A stretch of 64,000 nucleotides of DNA from Liolophura sinensis (taxonomy: Eukaryota > Mollusca > Polyplacophora > Chitonida > Chitonidae), in NCBI RefSeq assembly GCF_032854445.1, contig NC_088307.1:3102001-3166000 (forward strand). The letters run 5' to 3'. Position numbers and translations under genes: made by a program. A model generated the notes under the pieces. It ran no database searches, was not told the origin of the DNA, and was given only the letters and a program-made list of their open reading frames with translations. Position 1 is the first letter of the stretch. Each line of letters begins with the position of its first letter. Of the stretch, positions 32,425-44,330 are shown in pieces.

Positions 32425-34310
32425 ATTGGTCAATATGTTTAAGGTAGATACACACAGGTTCTAAGTGGTTCTCCAACACCACTGCCAATCTAAAAAAAAC
32501 TTACTTGAGAAATCTTTAACGTCCGACGTTAGGTGTCGTCACTCTAAACTGTTGACTAAGGAGAAGACTCAACTGATTACTGGCTATGACGCCTGAATTA
32601 ATATACTGTAAGGTGAGGTCACACCGAATTCTCAAGACACGCACACAAATTGAAAAGCTCTACAAGTCATTATTGTCCTACAGAAAATATTTTTATATTA
32701 TGAACAGCGTTACATATAAAATAGTATATATTTGGCTAGGCGTCAGTATTTTCAACTTCCGACGTCAATAAAGACAAGTAGACTTTTTATATCAACTCTA
32801 AACTCTTCTGGCAACTAGCTTTAACGCCTTTACCAATAAACTTTAGGATGATAGGATGATGAAGTGACAGAACTGGTAATGAATCTTTTAAGCGGCGTTT
32901 ACGCCTTAACCAATACAAAATGGCGTGAAAAGCTTTGACGTCAAATGACTGCTAACGTCAGGCTGAGTTGATAACTAGGCTGTTAACAAAACTTTTGACT
33001 GGTTTTAAAGACTTAACCAATTCGAAAAGGACAAAGTTTTATACAGGCACATACTGTTCATACTTTGTAATTAAACACTTAAATTAAGCTTTAATTAAGC
33101 ACAAAGTCGCGCCAAGAACTTTCCCACCAGATGGCGTCAAAATAAGCAGTTAACCCTGTAAACTCATCTGTAAAAGGGCATTAACGCCTTAAGCAATACG
33201 CATACAGATTTCAGACTTCACACATAAACATCAAACATACAAGGCCTAAAAGTCATTTATTTTCTACCAAAAAATATAAAAAAATTAACCGGAGTTATGA
33301 CCTTGACCAATAGACGTAGAGATTTCCTTAATACACAAACACCTCTTTTCCGGCCCTACAAAACGGTGTCAAACGTTTTAACGCCCTATGTCATCTAAAA
33401 TCACACTAAATTGTTAACCGAATTTAAATTGTTAATAAAATTGTTCACTCCATTCAGATTCCCAAACAGTTCAAAAGGGACAAACCACTACTTTGTCTGA
33501 AAAAAACAAATTTATGTAAACAAAAATGTTATCAGTACACATACTTGATATTAAAACTCCAATTTAAACAGGGCGTGAAATGCTTTGACGTCGAATGTCT
33601 GCAAAAGCCAGACTTGCGTTTTAATTAGACTGTTTTAACTATTTACTCGTTTTAAAGGCTTAACCAGCGCAAAAAAATTCAGTTAGAATTTCCATATAAA
33701 AAAATATAAAAATCTCTCATATAAAGTGTTACGGATACACACTGTTCAAACTTGATAATTAAACACAACTTTCCAAACATTAAAATTGGTGCAAAGAGTC
33801 TTGACATCCGACTCCAGGTGCATGTCAAAATTAGCGGTTACTAATAGCCCAAATGTTAACTGATCTGTAAACCAGCATTGGCACCTTAAGCAATAGGCAT
33901 ACATATCTCAGACTCCATACACAAACATCACATTACAAGCCCTACAAGTGTTTTATTTCCTACCAAAAACAAATAATAATTTCTTATGAAAATAATATAA
34001 CAGATACATATAAAATTTACTTAAAAGTCGTGCAAACGCTGACATCACGCTGAATTGCTTACACAACTATTAATTTACGTCTTAACAGGAGTTATCACCT
34101 TTAGCAATAAACGTAGAGATCTCATGCTTAATACCTCGTTTCCAGCCCTACAAAACGGTGCCAAAGGTTTAAACGTACAGTGCCATCTGAAATCACATTA
34201 AATTGTTAGGCGAAGGTTTTAACAAAGTTGTTTACTGGTTTCGGATTTTCAACCAATTCAAAAGGGACAAACCACTACCTTTTCAATTTAAATAAAACAA
34301 ATATTACCAA
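32425..34310. repeat. Interior of foldback element, two degenerate long repeats
   Basis: 'gcgtgaaaagctttgacgtc' (about 32,925) recurs as 'gcgtgaaatgctttgacgtc' (about 33,573). 'cttaagcaatacgcatacag' (33,189) recurs as 'cttaagcaataggcatacat' (33,884). 'aaaagggacaaaccactac' occurs near 33,473 and 34,260. Spacing 650-780 bp. AT-rich, stop-dense, no transposase. Confidence 0.75.
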
Positions 34311-35060
34311 GTATGACGTCTGTAGGTGCAGTATTTATAGGGATATGGGCCAGACTGCTATTCAGACTGCTATTCACAGAATACGCCTCCTGGTGTCAGA
34401 ATCAGGAGCCATTGGCATGACATGATATCCCGCATTAAGTCTCTATTTGTATTTATGGAGATATGGGCCAGACTGCTATTCAGACTGCTATTTACAGAAG
34501 CCCCCCCTGGAGTCAGAATCATGAATTTTTGGCATGACGTGATATCCCGCATTAAATGTCATTCTTGTGCCAAGTATGATGTCTGTAGGTGTAGTATTTA
34601 TGGAGATCTGGGCCCGACTGCTATTCAGACTGCTATTCACAGAACGCCCCCTGGTGTCAGAATCGGAGTCTTTGGCATGGTGTGATAGCCCACATTAAGT
34701 GTCATTAATGTACAAAGTATAATGATTCTAGGTGCAGTATTTATGGAGATGATGGGCCAGACTGCCATTCAGACGGTTATTTTCAGAAGTACCTGCCCCC
34801 TGCAGTAAGAATCATGAATTTTTGGCATGACGTGATATCCCGCATTAAATGTCATTCTTGTGCCAAGTATGATGTCTGTAAGTATAGTATTTATGGAGAT
34901 ATGGGCCCGACTGCTATTCAGACAGAAGCGCCCCGCTAGTGTCAGGCTCGGGAGTCATTGGCATGACGTGATAGACCGCATTAAGTGTCATGAATGTACC
35001 AAGTATGATGTCTGTAGGTGCTGTATTAATGGAGATATAGACGAATATATTTTTTTTATA
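34310..35060 (-). repeat. Right arm tandem units (about 130 bp), inverted
   Basis: About 5.5 copies reading 'aagtatgatgtctgtaggtg', 'ggagatatgggccagactgc', 'gcccc(c)tggtgtcagaatc' and 'ggcatgacgtgatatcccgc': the reverse complement of the left-arm units. Confidence 0.9.
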
Positions 35061-35130
35061 GAAATAAGGACTTGTCCCCGTTGTAAAGCCAACCGCCAAT
35101 TGCGAACCGCAGTCTAACTTCACTCGCGTC

Positions 35131-35165
35131 CTGTTTCCTTGTTCTAACCTCACAGTACTGAGATA
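35131..35165 (-). mobile_element. SINE fragment, right side of the foldback insertion
   Basis: Continuation of the gtgag-tail SINE piece ending at 29,165; 'cctcacagtactgag' corresponds to 'gcgtctcagtagtgagcg' in the copy near 16,060. Confidence 0.6.
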
Positions 35166-35590
35166 TGGAAATACTGTAGCGAAAGAGTCAAAGATTTCCA
35201 TGAGCTTATGGCTCAAGTATAAGTATTGACTATCTTCAGCACAAGATACCCAGATGTTGTACACATAGCTACAGATATGAGTCGGATTTATTTATCTATT
35301 CTTGAACCACTCAGTGTGGCACAGGGTGGTTTTCCTACATTGCTTTGCTTTTTTTCCTGCTATTGATTTGAAAAAGGTTTCGCACTGTCTAAAGGTTTGG
35401 TTTGTCTTACTAGTCTGTCTGCGCATGTGGGGAGGCGGATTACAGCCGCATCCCCGGGACGGTTTACAGCCGCACCATCGGGAGACACAGAGTATGAAGA
35501 AATCCACTATTCACACTTATTACCAGACAAATCCATATCGATTCCGTATTTACATGAATATTTTGTCTCGACGTCAGGAATTGTGTTTAG
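35165..35590 (+). repeat. Family Y fragment
   Basis: 'aatactgtagcgaaagagtc', 'atttccatgagctta', 'acccagatgttgtacacata', 'gaggcggattacagccgcat' and 'atcgattccgtatttacatg' match copy C and the 28.5-kb fragment. Contains short internal duplications of 'ggtttacagccgcacc'. Confidence 0.75.
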
Positions 35591-36054
35591 TGTAATCTCT
35601 GTAAGAAACTATATTTTTTGTTGTTTATATTATTTTGTATACTGCATATATGTGTTCCTATTTAGTTTAGATTATTCAAGTACATGTATGTGTGTTTGTG
35701 TTTCTTGGTTTGATCTTGTGCGTAGGAAATGTTATGACTCTCTCAGAGTTGAACAAGCCATTTCTTGACGGTTTTACAGATAGTGATACTTTCACAACAC
35801 GTTGTGGCTGGGGGCAATCGTATGTTTACCCTTTAAGCAACTAACGCTTTGGTCTGCTCTGTCTTCTCTCTTGTTTGTATTGGTATAATCCAGATTCTCC
35901 CTGCGCAGAGTTTAACATCGTTAGAGAAGGAAACTTTGAAATTGCCAGGTTTTCTGCTACAGAACGATCTACATCTAAAGAACACATGTTTTATGTACAA
36001 CGTTGGGAAGTAGCTGTTCACTTATTAATCTTTTTATATTCATTTATAAATTTG
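35591..36054. other. Unique DNA; possible decayed LTR end
   Basis: 'gaacaagccatttcttgacg' to 'cacaaca' at about 35,751-35,801 loosely resembles the 3' end of the solo LTR at 42,380-42,421. The match is short, so I do not call an LTR here. No gene seen. Confidence 0.3.
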
Positions 36055-36260
36055 TTTTATTTTATTTACGGATTTATTTGTTGACTGGTGTTTAATACCG
36101 TAATCAAAGTTTTTTTGCCAGTACGACAGCTATTAGGGGTAGACAAATACAGGTGCAGCCCTGCTCTTTGCCTTACATCTCACAAATCTCATGACTGAAG
36201 TCCGCAACCAAACCCGAGAGCTGGATTCTAACCTACGATCTTACTGAATGGTCGACACTC
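36055..36260 (-). repeat. Diverged SINE
   Basis: 'gactggtgtttaataccgta' tail complement followed, after a diverged body, by 'gctggattctaacctacgat' (B-box complement). Confidence 0.5.
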
Positions 36261-37300
36261 ATTACACTTGCACTCAGAATTACCGACGTAAATTATCCTT
36301 GAATGCAGGGAAAATACCAAGCATCAAAATATACACCGGCCTCGTGTGCTCCGCTATTTCAGTTCCAGAAATATTTCCACCATAAGGTTCCGAGCAGAAC
36401 CCTACCAGGAAATATCCTACAAGTTCCGAGTGAAACCGCTGATGAACCCATGCCCGGCGACCCCCTGCGCCATTGCTAGATCGATGCCGTGTTCCGACAC
36501 CCCCGGGGCTCGGCTCGTCACACCCTAGGGCATATCGCTATAGTACAGAGAAGTGAAATGTGGACGCGGGGTGTAATGTGTATAATGAGGTGTCTAGACG
36601 TGAAGTTATCGAGTTACGCCACCAAAACGGAAGCGGGGAACTGCAATCCCTCTAGATATGCATGTTAATAGTGTCAAGCCTGGGCATAGAAATGTACATG
36701 TAAGGCTGCCGTCTGCAGGCTACCCCATCTTACTTGGTAATGAGTGACAGAATAAAGTGAATACATAAGCGTGTAGCTCGAGGGTATTTCCCTTCAGCTC
36801 AGAAGGCTTAGTGCTGGACTGGATACTTGGAACCATCCAAGTAGAGTAAATTAGACAAAAACACTGAATCTAGTCAACCAAATATAAATTCAACAATTTC
36901 TTGCATTGCGACACTCACCAAAGTATCTTCAACATACAATGAAGTAAAAGTAAAAGGGTGGGGGCGATTTACGTTTTCTGTCTTTTGTTCATTTTTTTGA
37001 CGTTTTTGTTCCATGTGGGTGAAGGTCACCATTTTTTTTAGTGAAGGGTTCCTAGCACTCATAGATTTTTTACTGAATAAGAATATTTTACCTCTGTGAC
37101 ATGCATTTATGGATGGAGGAATCCTGCATGGCCAAACAACGCGTCGGCGAAACCATGCTTACAAACTTCCCTAACGTAAGGTTGCTTCCCCGCCATCGAG
37201 AGATTAATTCTAACTATCCGCCACACTGGCCCATTCCGACCATTCCTGAAGCGGAGCAATGTCGGCGCGCCCGGCAACAGCAGAAATTGCTCTATCGTTT
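36261..37300. other. Unique DNA
   Basis: Includes a locally GC-rich stretch (36,440-36,560) with no recognisable gene, and a 60-codon frame without known similarity. Confidence 0.35.
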
Positions 37301-38720
37301 GTCTTGGAAATGAGATTTCCGACGTCAGAACGACTTGGGAAGCCCTGTAGAGATTTGCAAGAAGAGTGCTATATCTCAGATCATTCCACTGTCCATTATC
37401 ACAGCACTATATATTTATCACCGAGTAGCTCCCAACATCGTCAGGTGATACCGGGGATATTGTGATCGCGTGATGCTGCTGTGATGGCATTACCGGCTTC
37501 CGTAGTACAGTTCATGCCTCAGCCATTGTCTGGCTCGCTGACTTCCTTACGTCAACCAAATGAATTTCTCTTGTTTTTGTCTCACTACACGCCAAGTCGA
37601 GCATTACGCGAGGGATGGGAGGGTGGGGGGGGGGGATGGGGGAGGTAACTGTTCTATCCTTTCTCACAAACACATGACCCATCGAACACGATTAAATATT
37701 TATAGACAAATCTCCAGCCGGTGTAACTTATGTAACTCTCTAAGGGGTTATACAGTGTAATGTTCAGAAACATCGCCTACGCCTTCAAACGATACGAGGA
37801 ATACATTTTATTCTTCTGGCTCCAACGCACTTTTTTGGGCCACAAAACCAACTGTCTGTTCTCTAGGATGAGATAAGATACGTTTCACTCCGCGACTAAA
37901 TCACTGACAGGCCGAAATTTTACATGCTAGGAAACGTGATGAGGTATTTCATATGTTTAGTAACATCAAATTTATCGAACGAATTCCAGGTGGGTATTTA
38001 TGATCCGTAAGGTCATTTTTACCAAATATAATATACGTCCACATATGGTGCTCCAAAACAGACCATGCTATATAAGCGTAGTTATAGAGAAATGTTTCCG
38101 TAAGACAGTAGTTCCCGGCGATATGTTTTGACCTTGTTGCCTTGGTCTACAACGTAGCCTCCTGTTATTTTAATTTTTTTTCAAAGACCATTTCCTTATT
38201 TTATGTCCCATCCACGTTAATCTAATGGAAGTTGTTTTCATGATATTTTATTTCCAGCCTGATGAATTGCTTCACTTATAACTTGGTACGTTTTCATAGG
38301 ATATTTGGTTTGGCGTGTAAGCTGATGTTGTTGATTGGTAGGTAGCAGAAAGGTAAGTTCTAACATGATTACCTAGTTCACTATTTCCCAAAGAGGCTGG
38401 CGTTGGTTAAAGTAAAACGTCTAAAACTGTTGTAAAGTCACTCACACATTATCGATTTTAATGTAACCTGGTTACTGTTTAAATGTAGGAAGCATTAATT
38501 ATTTTACTGCAATAATTATGGATTTTGATATATCATTCGAAAATACGTTCTTCGTTTCACTTTATGAAGAGGCCATGTACTGCCTTTGCCTTAGGCCACT
38601 GATGTGGTGGGTTCCAATCCACCTCTTGTAAGCTCAGTGAGGACTTTCACCGTCGGTGGACTATGCGCGCAATATACCAATGAACATCGCTAGTGTGGAT
38701 AACTGTATGAGTGAATATAC
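37300..38720 (+). repeat. Tandem duplication T, copy 1
   Basis: Shares a series of blocks in the same order and orientation with copy 2 (39,410-40,990): 'catcgtcaggtgatacc' with 'gatattgtg', 'tttctcttg', 'cactacacg.caagtc.agc', 'attaaatatttatag', 'atctaatggaagttgtt', 'acttggtacgttttcatagg', 'tttggcgt' and 'tactgcaataatta'. Includes a G-rich run at 37,617-37,645. Non-coding. Confidence 0.7.
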
Positions 38721-39409
38721 ATTCCTTCACAATCATTTTGTAGGAAACATCACTCAATTAAGTAAATCAAGTACAAATGTAATTCCATTTACAATCCTTC
38801 GACTTTGAAAATCCCTGGGCCCAGCTTCACAAAGATGTCGTTCAAGCACGATCATTGCACATATACACAATGGTACCGTAATAGTGACGCACAAAGTGGG
38901 CCCTGGAAGACGGAATATCTGGTTTCACCAGATATGTTTCTCGAGATTGTGTTCGGAGATGTCAGTAGAGCAGAATGGCATGTGTTATCATGCAAACAAT
39001 AATTTAAGCGTCCCGGTCTGGCTGGCTGACCGTGGGTCAGTGGTATATACAACAGGGTCTCCTGAGGACCTTCTTTCAAGATCTGTCTGCCTTGACCATT
39101 AATCAATTGGTCAGCTGAGTATTGATAAATATTGATATCGATCAGTTGGGTAATCTGGAGAGGTGTGTATAGTAATTGTGTTACCCATCGAGACCGCCAA
39201 AGCCGAATTGTGGATAAGTAAGGATAAGTCAACAAGGGAAACTCTACGGAAAGGTAGGCAAAGAAAAACATAACATATCTCCCTCACATCATATAGATAA
39301 CATCAGCGTATTTCGGGTTCGAACACGATCTAAGTTAACCATAAAAATGGCATTTGGAAACATTTGCATGTCTTTATGCAAAATGTTAATTGTATGTCTT
39401 CGATCCGAA
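38721..39409. other. Unique DNA between duplication copies
   Basis: The minus-strand 139-codon frame (38,852-39,271) and overlapping + frames have no recognisable domain. No gene supported. Confidence 0.35.
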
Positions 39410-40990
39410 GGCTGCTTGCAGGAAGAGTGGGATACCAAATTGGAATGGTATAAGATGATTATAGTGTTAGAATTGTTCCCGCATCACGGACTGCGGATGT
39501 CGATATAGCCATTATTACAACAAGCTCACCCAGCTCTCAGTATCGTCAGGTGATACCGATGATATTGTGGTCTAACGACGCCACACTGATGGCTTAAATT
39601 GGCTTCCCTAGTCTTGCCCTTGCCACCGAAAAAAACATTTCTCTTGTTGTCGTTTCTGTTTCACTACACGTCAAGTCAAGCTTTACGGGGGTCTTTTCTA
39701 TCTTCTATTCCTGACACAAGCTCTCGCTAAAACAATTAAATATTTATAGGCACATCTCCAGTCAGTGTAATTTAAGTAACAGCTCTGTAATGGGTTTTAC
39801 AGCGAAATATTCAAGAACATTCAAGGAATATATTTATGCCATCCGCGACCAAGCCCGGGATAGTTCTGTCAGCCATCTTTCTGGCATTACAAAGACCTAT
39901 AGAAAACACGAAGTAATGACAGTCATTAAGGACATGAGCTTACATGATATGTCAAGCACGTCTTCTTTTGTATTGTTTCTTTTTCTTTTCTTCTTTTTTT
40001 TGGTAAAAGAGCTCAGAATTCCCGTTGCATGAAGCAACAATGAGCATTCCCCAATGACGAGCCATTCTGGTAAACTGACAATCCTTTTGTGGTGACAACA
40101 GTTTACCGACTTTGATCCAGTACATCAAACATTTCCCACCTGGGTAGATATGACCCTTGGGGTGACTTTGCAAAATCTTGTACTTAAAATGTTTTCAATA
40201 AAAGCAGTAGTGCGATGTGACCTTGGATTGACCTTGTGATCTTGATGAACAGCCTCCTTCTATTGGGGCGATTGATTGGGAAGATAATTCACTTATTTTG
40301 TGCTCTAGCCATATTTATCTAATAGAAGTTGTTGTCTTGGTATTTTGTTTCTCACCTGACGGACTGTTTTACCTACTGCTTGGTACATTTCTGTAGGAAA
40401 TACTGGTTTGGCGTATTTATTTATTTATTTGATTGATGTTTTACGCCGTACTCAAGAATATTTCACATATACGACGGTGGCCAGCATTATGGTGGTTGGA
40501 AAACGGGCAGAGCCCGGGGGTAACCCACAACCATCCGCACGTAGCTGTCAGACCTTCCCACTTACAGCCACAGAGGAAGCCAGCATGAGATGGACTTTTT
40601 GTCTGTTTTTAATGTTTTACTTTTCTTTTAATTCTCTTGGGAGCCGTTGCAAAACAATTTGTTAACTCAGTCAGGATGTATCGATTTATAACCTAATCAC
40701 AATTTAAATGTTAAAACCATTAAATATTCTACTGCATTAATTAAAGATTAATTGATTATTTTCGAAAATGTGTGCATGATACACTGCGCGAGTTGTTAAG
40801 AAGGAGACATATAATACTGACTTGGAGTTGGCCACTGTAGTTTTGGGTTCAAATCCAGCTCTTTCTATCGGAACATTTGGGACGGTCTGTGCCCATAAGG
40901 AGATATGTGGATGGGCGTCTAATGGATACATCTGCAATACACTAATGAACCTGGATTGTTGAATGTATTGACACGAGAGAAATATCTATC
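39410..40990 (+). repeat. Tandem duplication T, copy 2
   Basis: Counterpart of copy 1, interrupted by a SINE at 40,414-40,596. A short third echo ('aggaagaatgggatacgaag', 'tctcagatcattcca') is at 41,255-41,320. Confidence 0.7.
40414..40596 (-). mobile_element. 5'-truncated SINE
   Basis: Main SINE family from the (AAAT)n tail to 'gaggaagccagcatgagatg'; tRNA head absent. Inserted right after 'ctggtttggcgta', the equivalent of the empty site near 38,310 in copy 1. Confidence 0.9.
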
Positions 40991-41449
40991 AACTGAGTAC
41001 TGAGTACAAGATCAGAACGTTGCTTGCATGTTTTGGATCAGATGACTGCTTGTCTAATATTTTGAGGCGTCTTGCACAAACATAGACTTGATATTTGATT
41101 TATGTCTTCGCTTACATTCAAAGCCAGATATTCGTCTCCGTGATTCCCTTGACTTTTCCAAGCTGACTTTTATAACGTGACAAATCATACATTACCTATT
41201 TTCCCCTGGAAATCACGATAGAATGTTAACGACTCCAGATATCCTCTATACAAATGCAAGGAAGAATGGGATACGAAGTCGAAAAGGTCTCAGATCATTC
41301 CAGTGCCAGGACTGCTCTCACACACGCAGCTACAATACCGGATTTTGAACACGCATCTCATGTGTTGGAGCGACTGGAAGGCAAGCTTCTTAATAACTTG
41401 GCATCGGTCCACTCCTGGCTGCTGTTAAAAGCCAGCGACTGTCTTAATT
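40991..41449. other. Unique DNA with small T-family echo
   Basis: See the T duplication; otherwise no gene or repeat identified. Confidence 0.35.
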
Positions 41450-41566
41450 CTTTGGCGGTTTGTGTTATACGTCGTTTTTGGGAATTGGTCTTACAATTAT
41501 TGACCTAGAACGTCCTTATTGGTTGACGACTGGTATACGAATGTCTGTTTCGACGTATAGATTTAT
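41450..41566 (+). repeat. Family R fragment
   Basis: 'tgggaattggtcttacaatt', 'attgacctagaacgtcc' and 'gtatacgaatgtctgtttcg' match 25,770-25,860, 44,800-44,830 and 53,805-53,860. Confidence 0.7.
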
Positions 41567-41665
41567 GTACTTCGATAAAAACAGATCAGGTTCTTCAATA
41601 TAAACAGGTCAGGTACTACGATATAAAAATGTCAGGTACTTCGATATAAAAATGTCAGGTACATC
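41567..41665. repeat. 23-bp minisatellite, left part
   Basis: Copies of GTCAGGTACTTCGATATAAA plus AAT and the variant ending AACAG. The array is split from its right part by the solo LTR. Confidence 0.9.
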
Positions 41666-42421
41666 TGTTATGTGAACAACTGCCGCCAGGTCCTAAATTT
41701 AGCTTGTCACGGTTTACATATGCTGAGTTCAGGGCCTGCTGTCTGCCTCTACCTTAGAATGTTCCAGAATGCGCTCAGTTCGGTGCCTGTTTGTTTACAA
41801 CAAGTATTCAAGAATTTTCTTACTCTAGAAAATTCCACCAGTCTATATAATACATATGAAAGCAGGTCAAAGGAGAAGAAAGGAGAATTATTGAGAGTTT
41901 TGGATGCTTTCGCTGGGTATTACTTTAGTAGGCCTTTTGTGCTGAATTTTGGTGTCTTTATAGCCTCTGGCTTTGTTATATCATATCTCCACCGAGCACT
42001 TGTTCAGTCTGAACTTGTATATTTAATTTGTGCTCTTGTGTACACAGTGCTTATTAGTATATGGACCCCGTCTGTGGAATTTTGTGTATATTTCGTCATA
42101 CACTCAGTTATACTGTGGATTTTCCCTCTTGTGAATATTGCCTCTGTGCATTTTTAAGCATTGTGGAGTATATGGGTCCGTTTGGACTTGACACCGTTGT
42201 ACATGTAAGTACTTTAGTATTTGTATAGACACTGCTATCCTTTCTTGTTAAACTTAAGAACTTATTTTTAAAAGTCGTAAAAATCTTGTTATCTGTTCTT
42301 GTTAAACCTAATAAATTGTTGAAAAATAAAATCTGCTGGTTTTGTTTATTTTTTGTGCGGCTAAACTGTCGTGTATTTCGAACAAGCCATTCTTTTATAA
42401 AACAGACAGTTTATCGTAACA
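41666..42421 (+). mobile_element. Solo LTR, 756 bp, 4-bp TSD
   Basis: Begins TGTTATG and ends CGTAACA (imperfect TG...CA inverted ends). It is flanked by CATC at 41,662-41,665 and 42,422-42,425; removing it restores an intact minisatellite unit 'ggtacatcgatataaaaatg'. It contains a TATA-like 'tctatataat' (41,842) and AATAAA signals at 42,310 and 42,325, as expected for U3 and R. A 161-codon frame (41,672-42,157) encoding hydrophobic segments lies wholly inside and is probably fortuitous. The 4-5 bp TSD and TGTT...AACA ends suggest a Ty3-like or BEL-like retrotransposon; no internal region remains. Strand assigned from the TATA/poly-A order. Confidence 0.82.
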
Positions 42422-43050
42422 CATCGATATAAAAATGTCAGGTACTTTGATTTAAACAGGTCAGGTACTGTGAAATAGAAATGTCAGGTACTTCGATAGA
42501 AAAATGTCATGTACTTCGATATAAACAGGTCAGGTACTTCGATCTAAATAGATCAGGTATTTCGATATAAAAATGTCAAGTACATGGACATGGACAGGTC
42601 AGGGACTTCGATGAAAAAATGTCAGGTGCCGTGGAATAGAAATGTCAGGTACTTCGATATAAAAATGTCATGTACATCGATATAAAAATGTCGGCTACTT
42701 CAACATAAACAGGTCAGGCACATCGATATAAACAGGTCAGGTTCTTCGATCAGGTACTTCGATATAAACAGGTAGGGTTCTTCGATCTGAAAAAGGCAAG
42801 GTATTTCGATATAGAAAATGTCAGGTACTTCGATATAAAAATGTCAGGTACTTCGATATAAAAATGTCATGTACATCGATATAAAAATGTCAAGTACTTC
42901 GACATAAACAGGTCTGGTACTTCGATTTAGAAAATATCAGGTACTTCGATTTAGAAATGTTAGGTATTCGATATAAAAATGTCAGGTACTTTGATATAAA
43001 CAGGTCAGCTACATTGATGTAAACAAATCAGGTGCTTGGATATTAAAACT
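42422..43050. repeat. 23-bp minisatellite, right part
   Basis: About 26 copies, with two main variants differing in AAAAATG versus AACAGG, and scattered substitutions. Confidence 0.93.
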
Positions 43051-43319
43051 CATATGGTAAATTCTAGAATTGTTACATACATGCACGACGGATTAAATTA
43101 TTGCTAAAATCTCCAGAATTTTGCAAGCAATAATCCATGGAATGTAGGTAATCTTTCTCCATGGGTCATGAAATATATGGGACTGAATGGCTACGTCTTT
43201 TTCCTGTTCTACAGATTGCTTGCAGATAACGAGAATGACCAACCACGTCGTGGAGTAGAGCGTGTTTACTACGTTAACATCATGGTGTATTTGCTGCCAC
43301 ATACAAGCATCACGACATT

Positions 43320-43564
43320 TTCAGTTGGTTAGCGCGCTAGCGCAGCGTAATGAACCCAGTTCGGTCGCTGTGAGTTCAAGTCCAGTTCATGCTGTCTTCC
43401 TCTCCGGTCGTACGTGGGAAGGTCTGGCAGCAACTTGCGGATGGTCGTGGGTTTCTCCCGGGCTCTGCCCGGTTTCCACCCACTATAATCCTGGCCGAAG
43501 TCGTATAAGTGAAATATTCTTGAGTAGGGCGTAAAACACCAATCAAATAAAGAAATAAATAAAT
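43320..43564 (+). mobile_element. tRNA-derived SINE
   Basis: Only + oriented near-full copy of the main family: starts TCAGTTGGTTAGCGCGCTAG (A-box side), B box GAGTTCAAGTCC, central 'cccggtttccacccactata', tail 'attcttgagtagggcgtaaa' and AAATAAAT. Lacks the first 12-15 bases of the head. Confidence 0.92.
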
Positions 43565-43679
43565 CAACACATTTTTATCGCTCCGTGGTGTTTCAACATC
43601 CGGCTAGCAAATTACGTCTAGGCGTTTAAGAAGAAACACGGCTCCATTGCACACAGATAATGGCTGCTAAATCCAGTTT

Positions 43680-44330
43680 TCTACGACAAAATTACAAGCA
43701 AGACATTCTATACACAGCTAGACACGCCAGAAGTGAAAACTTCCACTGTGTAAAACTGAAGCTCACTTGCAGAATATATAAAAGGTTAACAAAGGATTAC
43801 TTTAGCAATTTTTGAATTTCACAATTATGTGTTATTAAATGAATTCAAGGGTACTCAAGTGTCCATTTCCTCTTGTTGTCTTCAGCCTGTAACCAGAAGC
43901 AATACAAACACTCCATTTCTGCATATTTTCTCAAAGAGACATATTCCTCAACACGTGATTATGTTTAACTTCGACCCTAATATGTCATGTCGGATCAGTT
44001 TTCAAGTCCCATAACTGTTATATAACCACTGTCTCCAGCCAAGATCTCATCACCAAGTCCTCCTTGCAGTTGACGCTCAATGTAATATCAATCTACCCCA
44101 TTATATTTATTAACCGGTTATGAGTCTACTCGCCTTCTGGGGGATGAAGCATATTAAATCTGTTCTTTCAATATTTGCCGGAATATAACCTTTAGGGCTG
44201 TCACTTTTGTCCCCTTTGCACGAATCTGACTTGGTGTGAGATTGCGCTAATGGGCTCTGGTCATTCCGCAAAGATGGTGTAGTCGATAATTCTAAGATGA
44301 CCTTGAGAGTGCCAAACGCAGGAACAAATA
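43680..44330 (+). repeat. Dispersed repeat family Q
   Basis: Longest uninterrupted copy; aligned blocks listed at 9,480-10,220. No coding capacity. Confidence 0.72.

Larger units (their letters stand above)
29166..35130. mobile_element. Foldback-like DNA transposon, 5.97 kb, 8-bp TSD
   Basis: Bounded by direct repeats CTGTTTCC (29,158-29,165 and 35,131-35,138). The ends are inverted: left GCGTGAGTGAAGTTAGACTG, right (complement) GACGCGAGTGAAGTTAGACT, and homology continues inward for hundreds of bases. Each arm carries 4.5-5.5 copies of a roughly 130-bp unit in opposite orientation. The middle (about 32,425-34,310) is AT-rich with two degenerate copies of a 650-780 bp segment. No transposase is visible, so the copy is non-autonomous. 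Long inverted repeats made of tandem units are typical of Foldback elements; an 8-bp TSD fits P, hAT or Merlin better than Tc1/mariner. Superfamily unassigned. A LINE is nested at 29,872-32,256. Confidence 0.8.

Noticed and set aside
35591-35801. Second LTR
   Set aside because: Only about 14 bp and a CACAACA end resemble the solo LTR; no TSD was found.
41672-42157. 161-codon frame with hydrophobic segments as a membrane-protein gene
   Set aside because: It lies wholly inside a TSD-flanked solo LTR; recorded as a curiosity but not annotated as a CDS.
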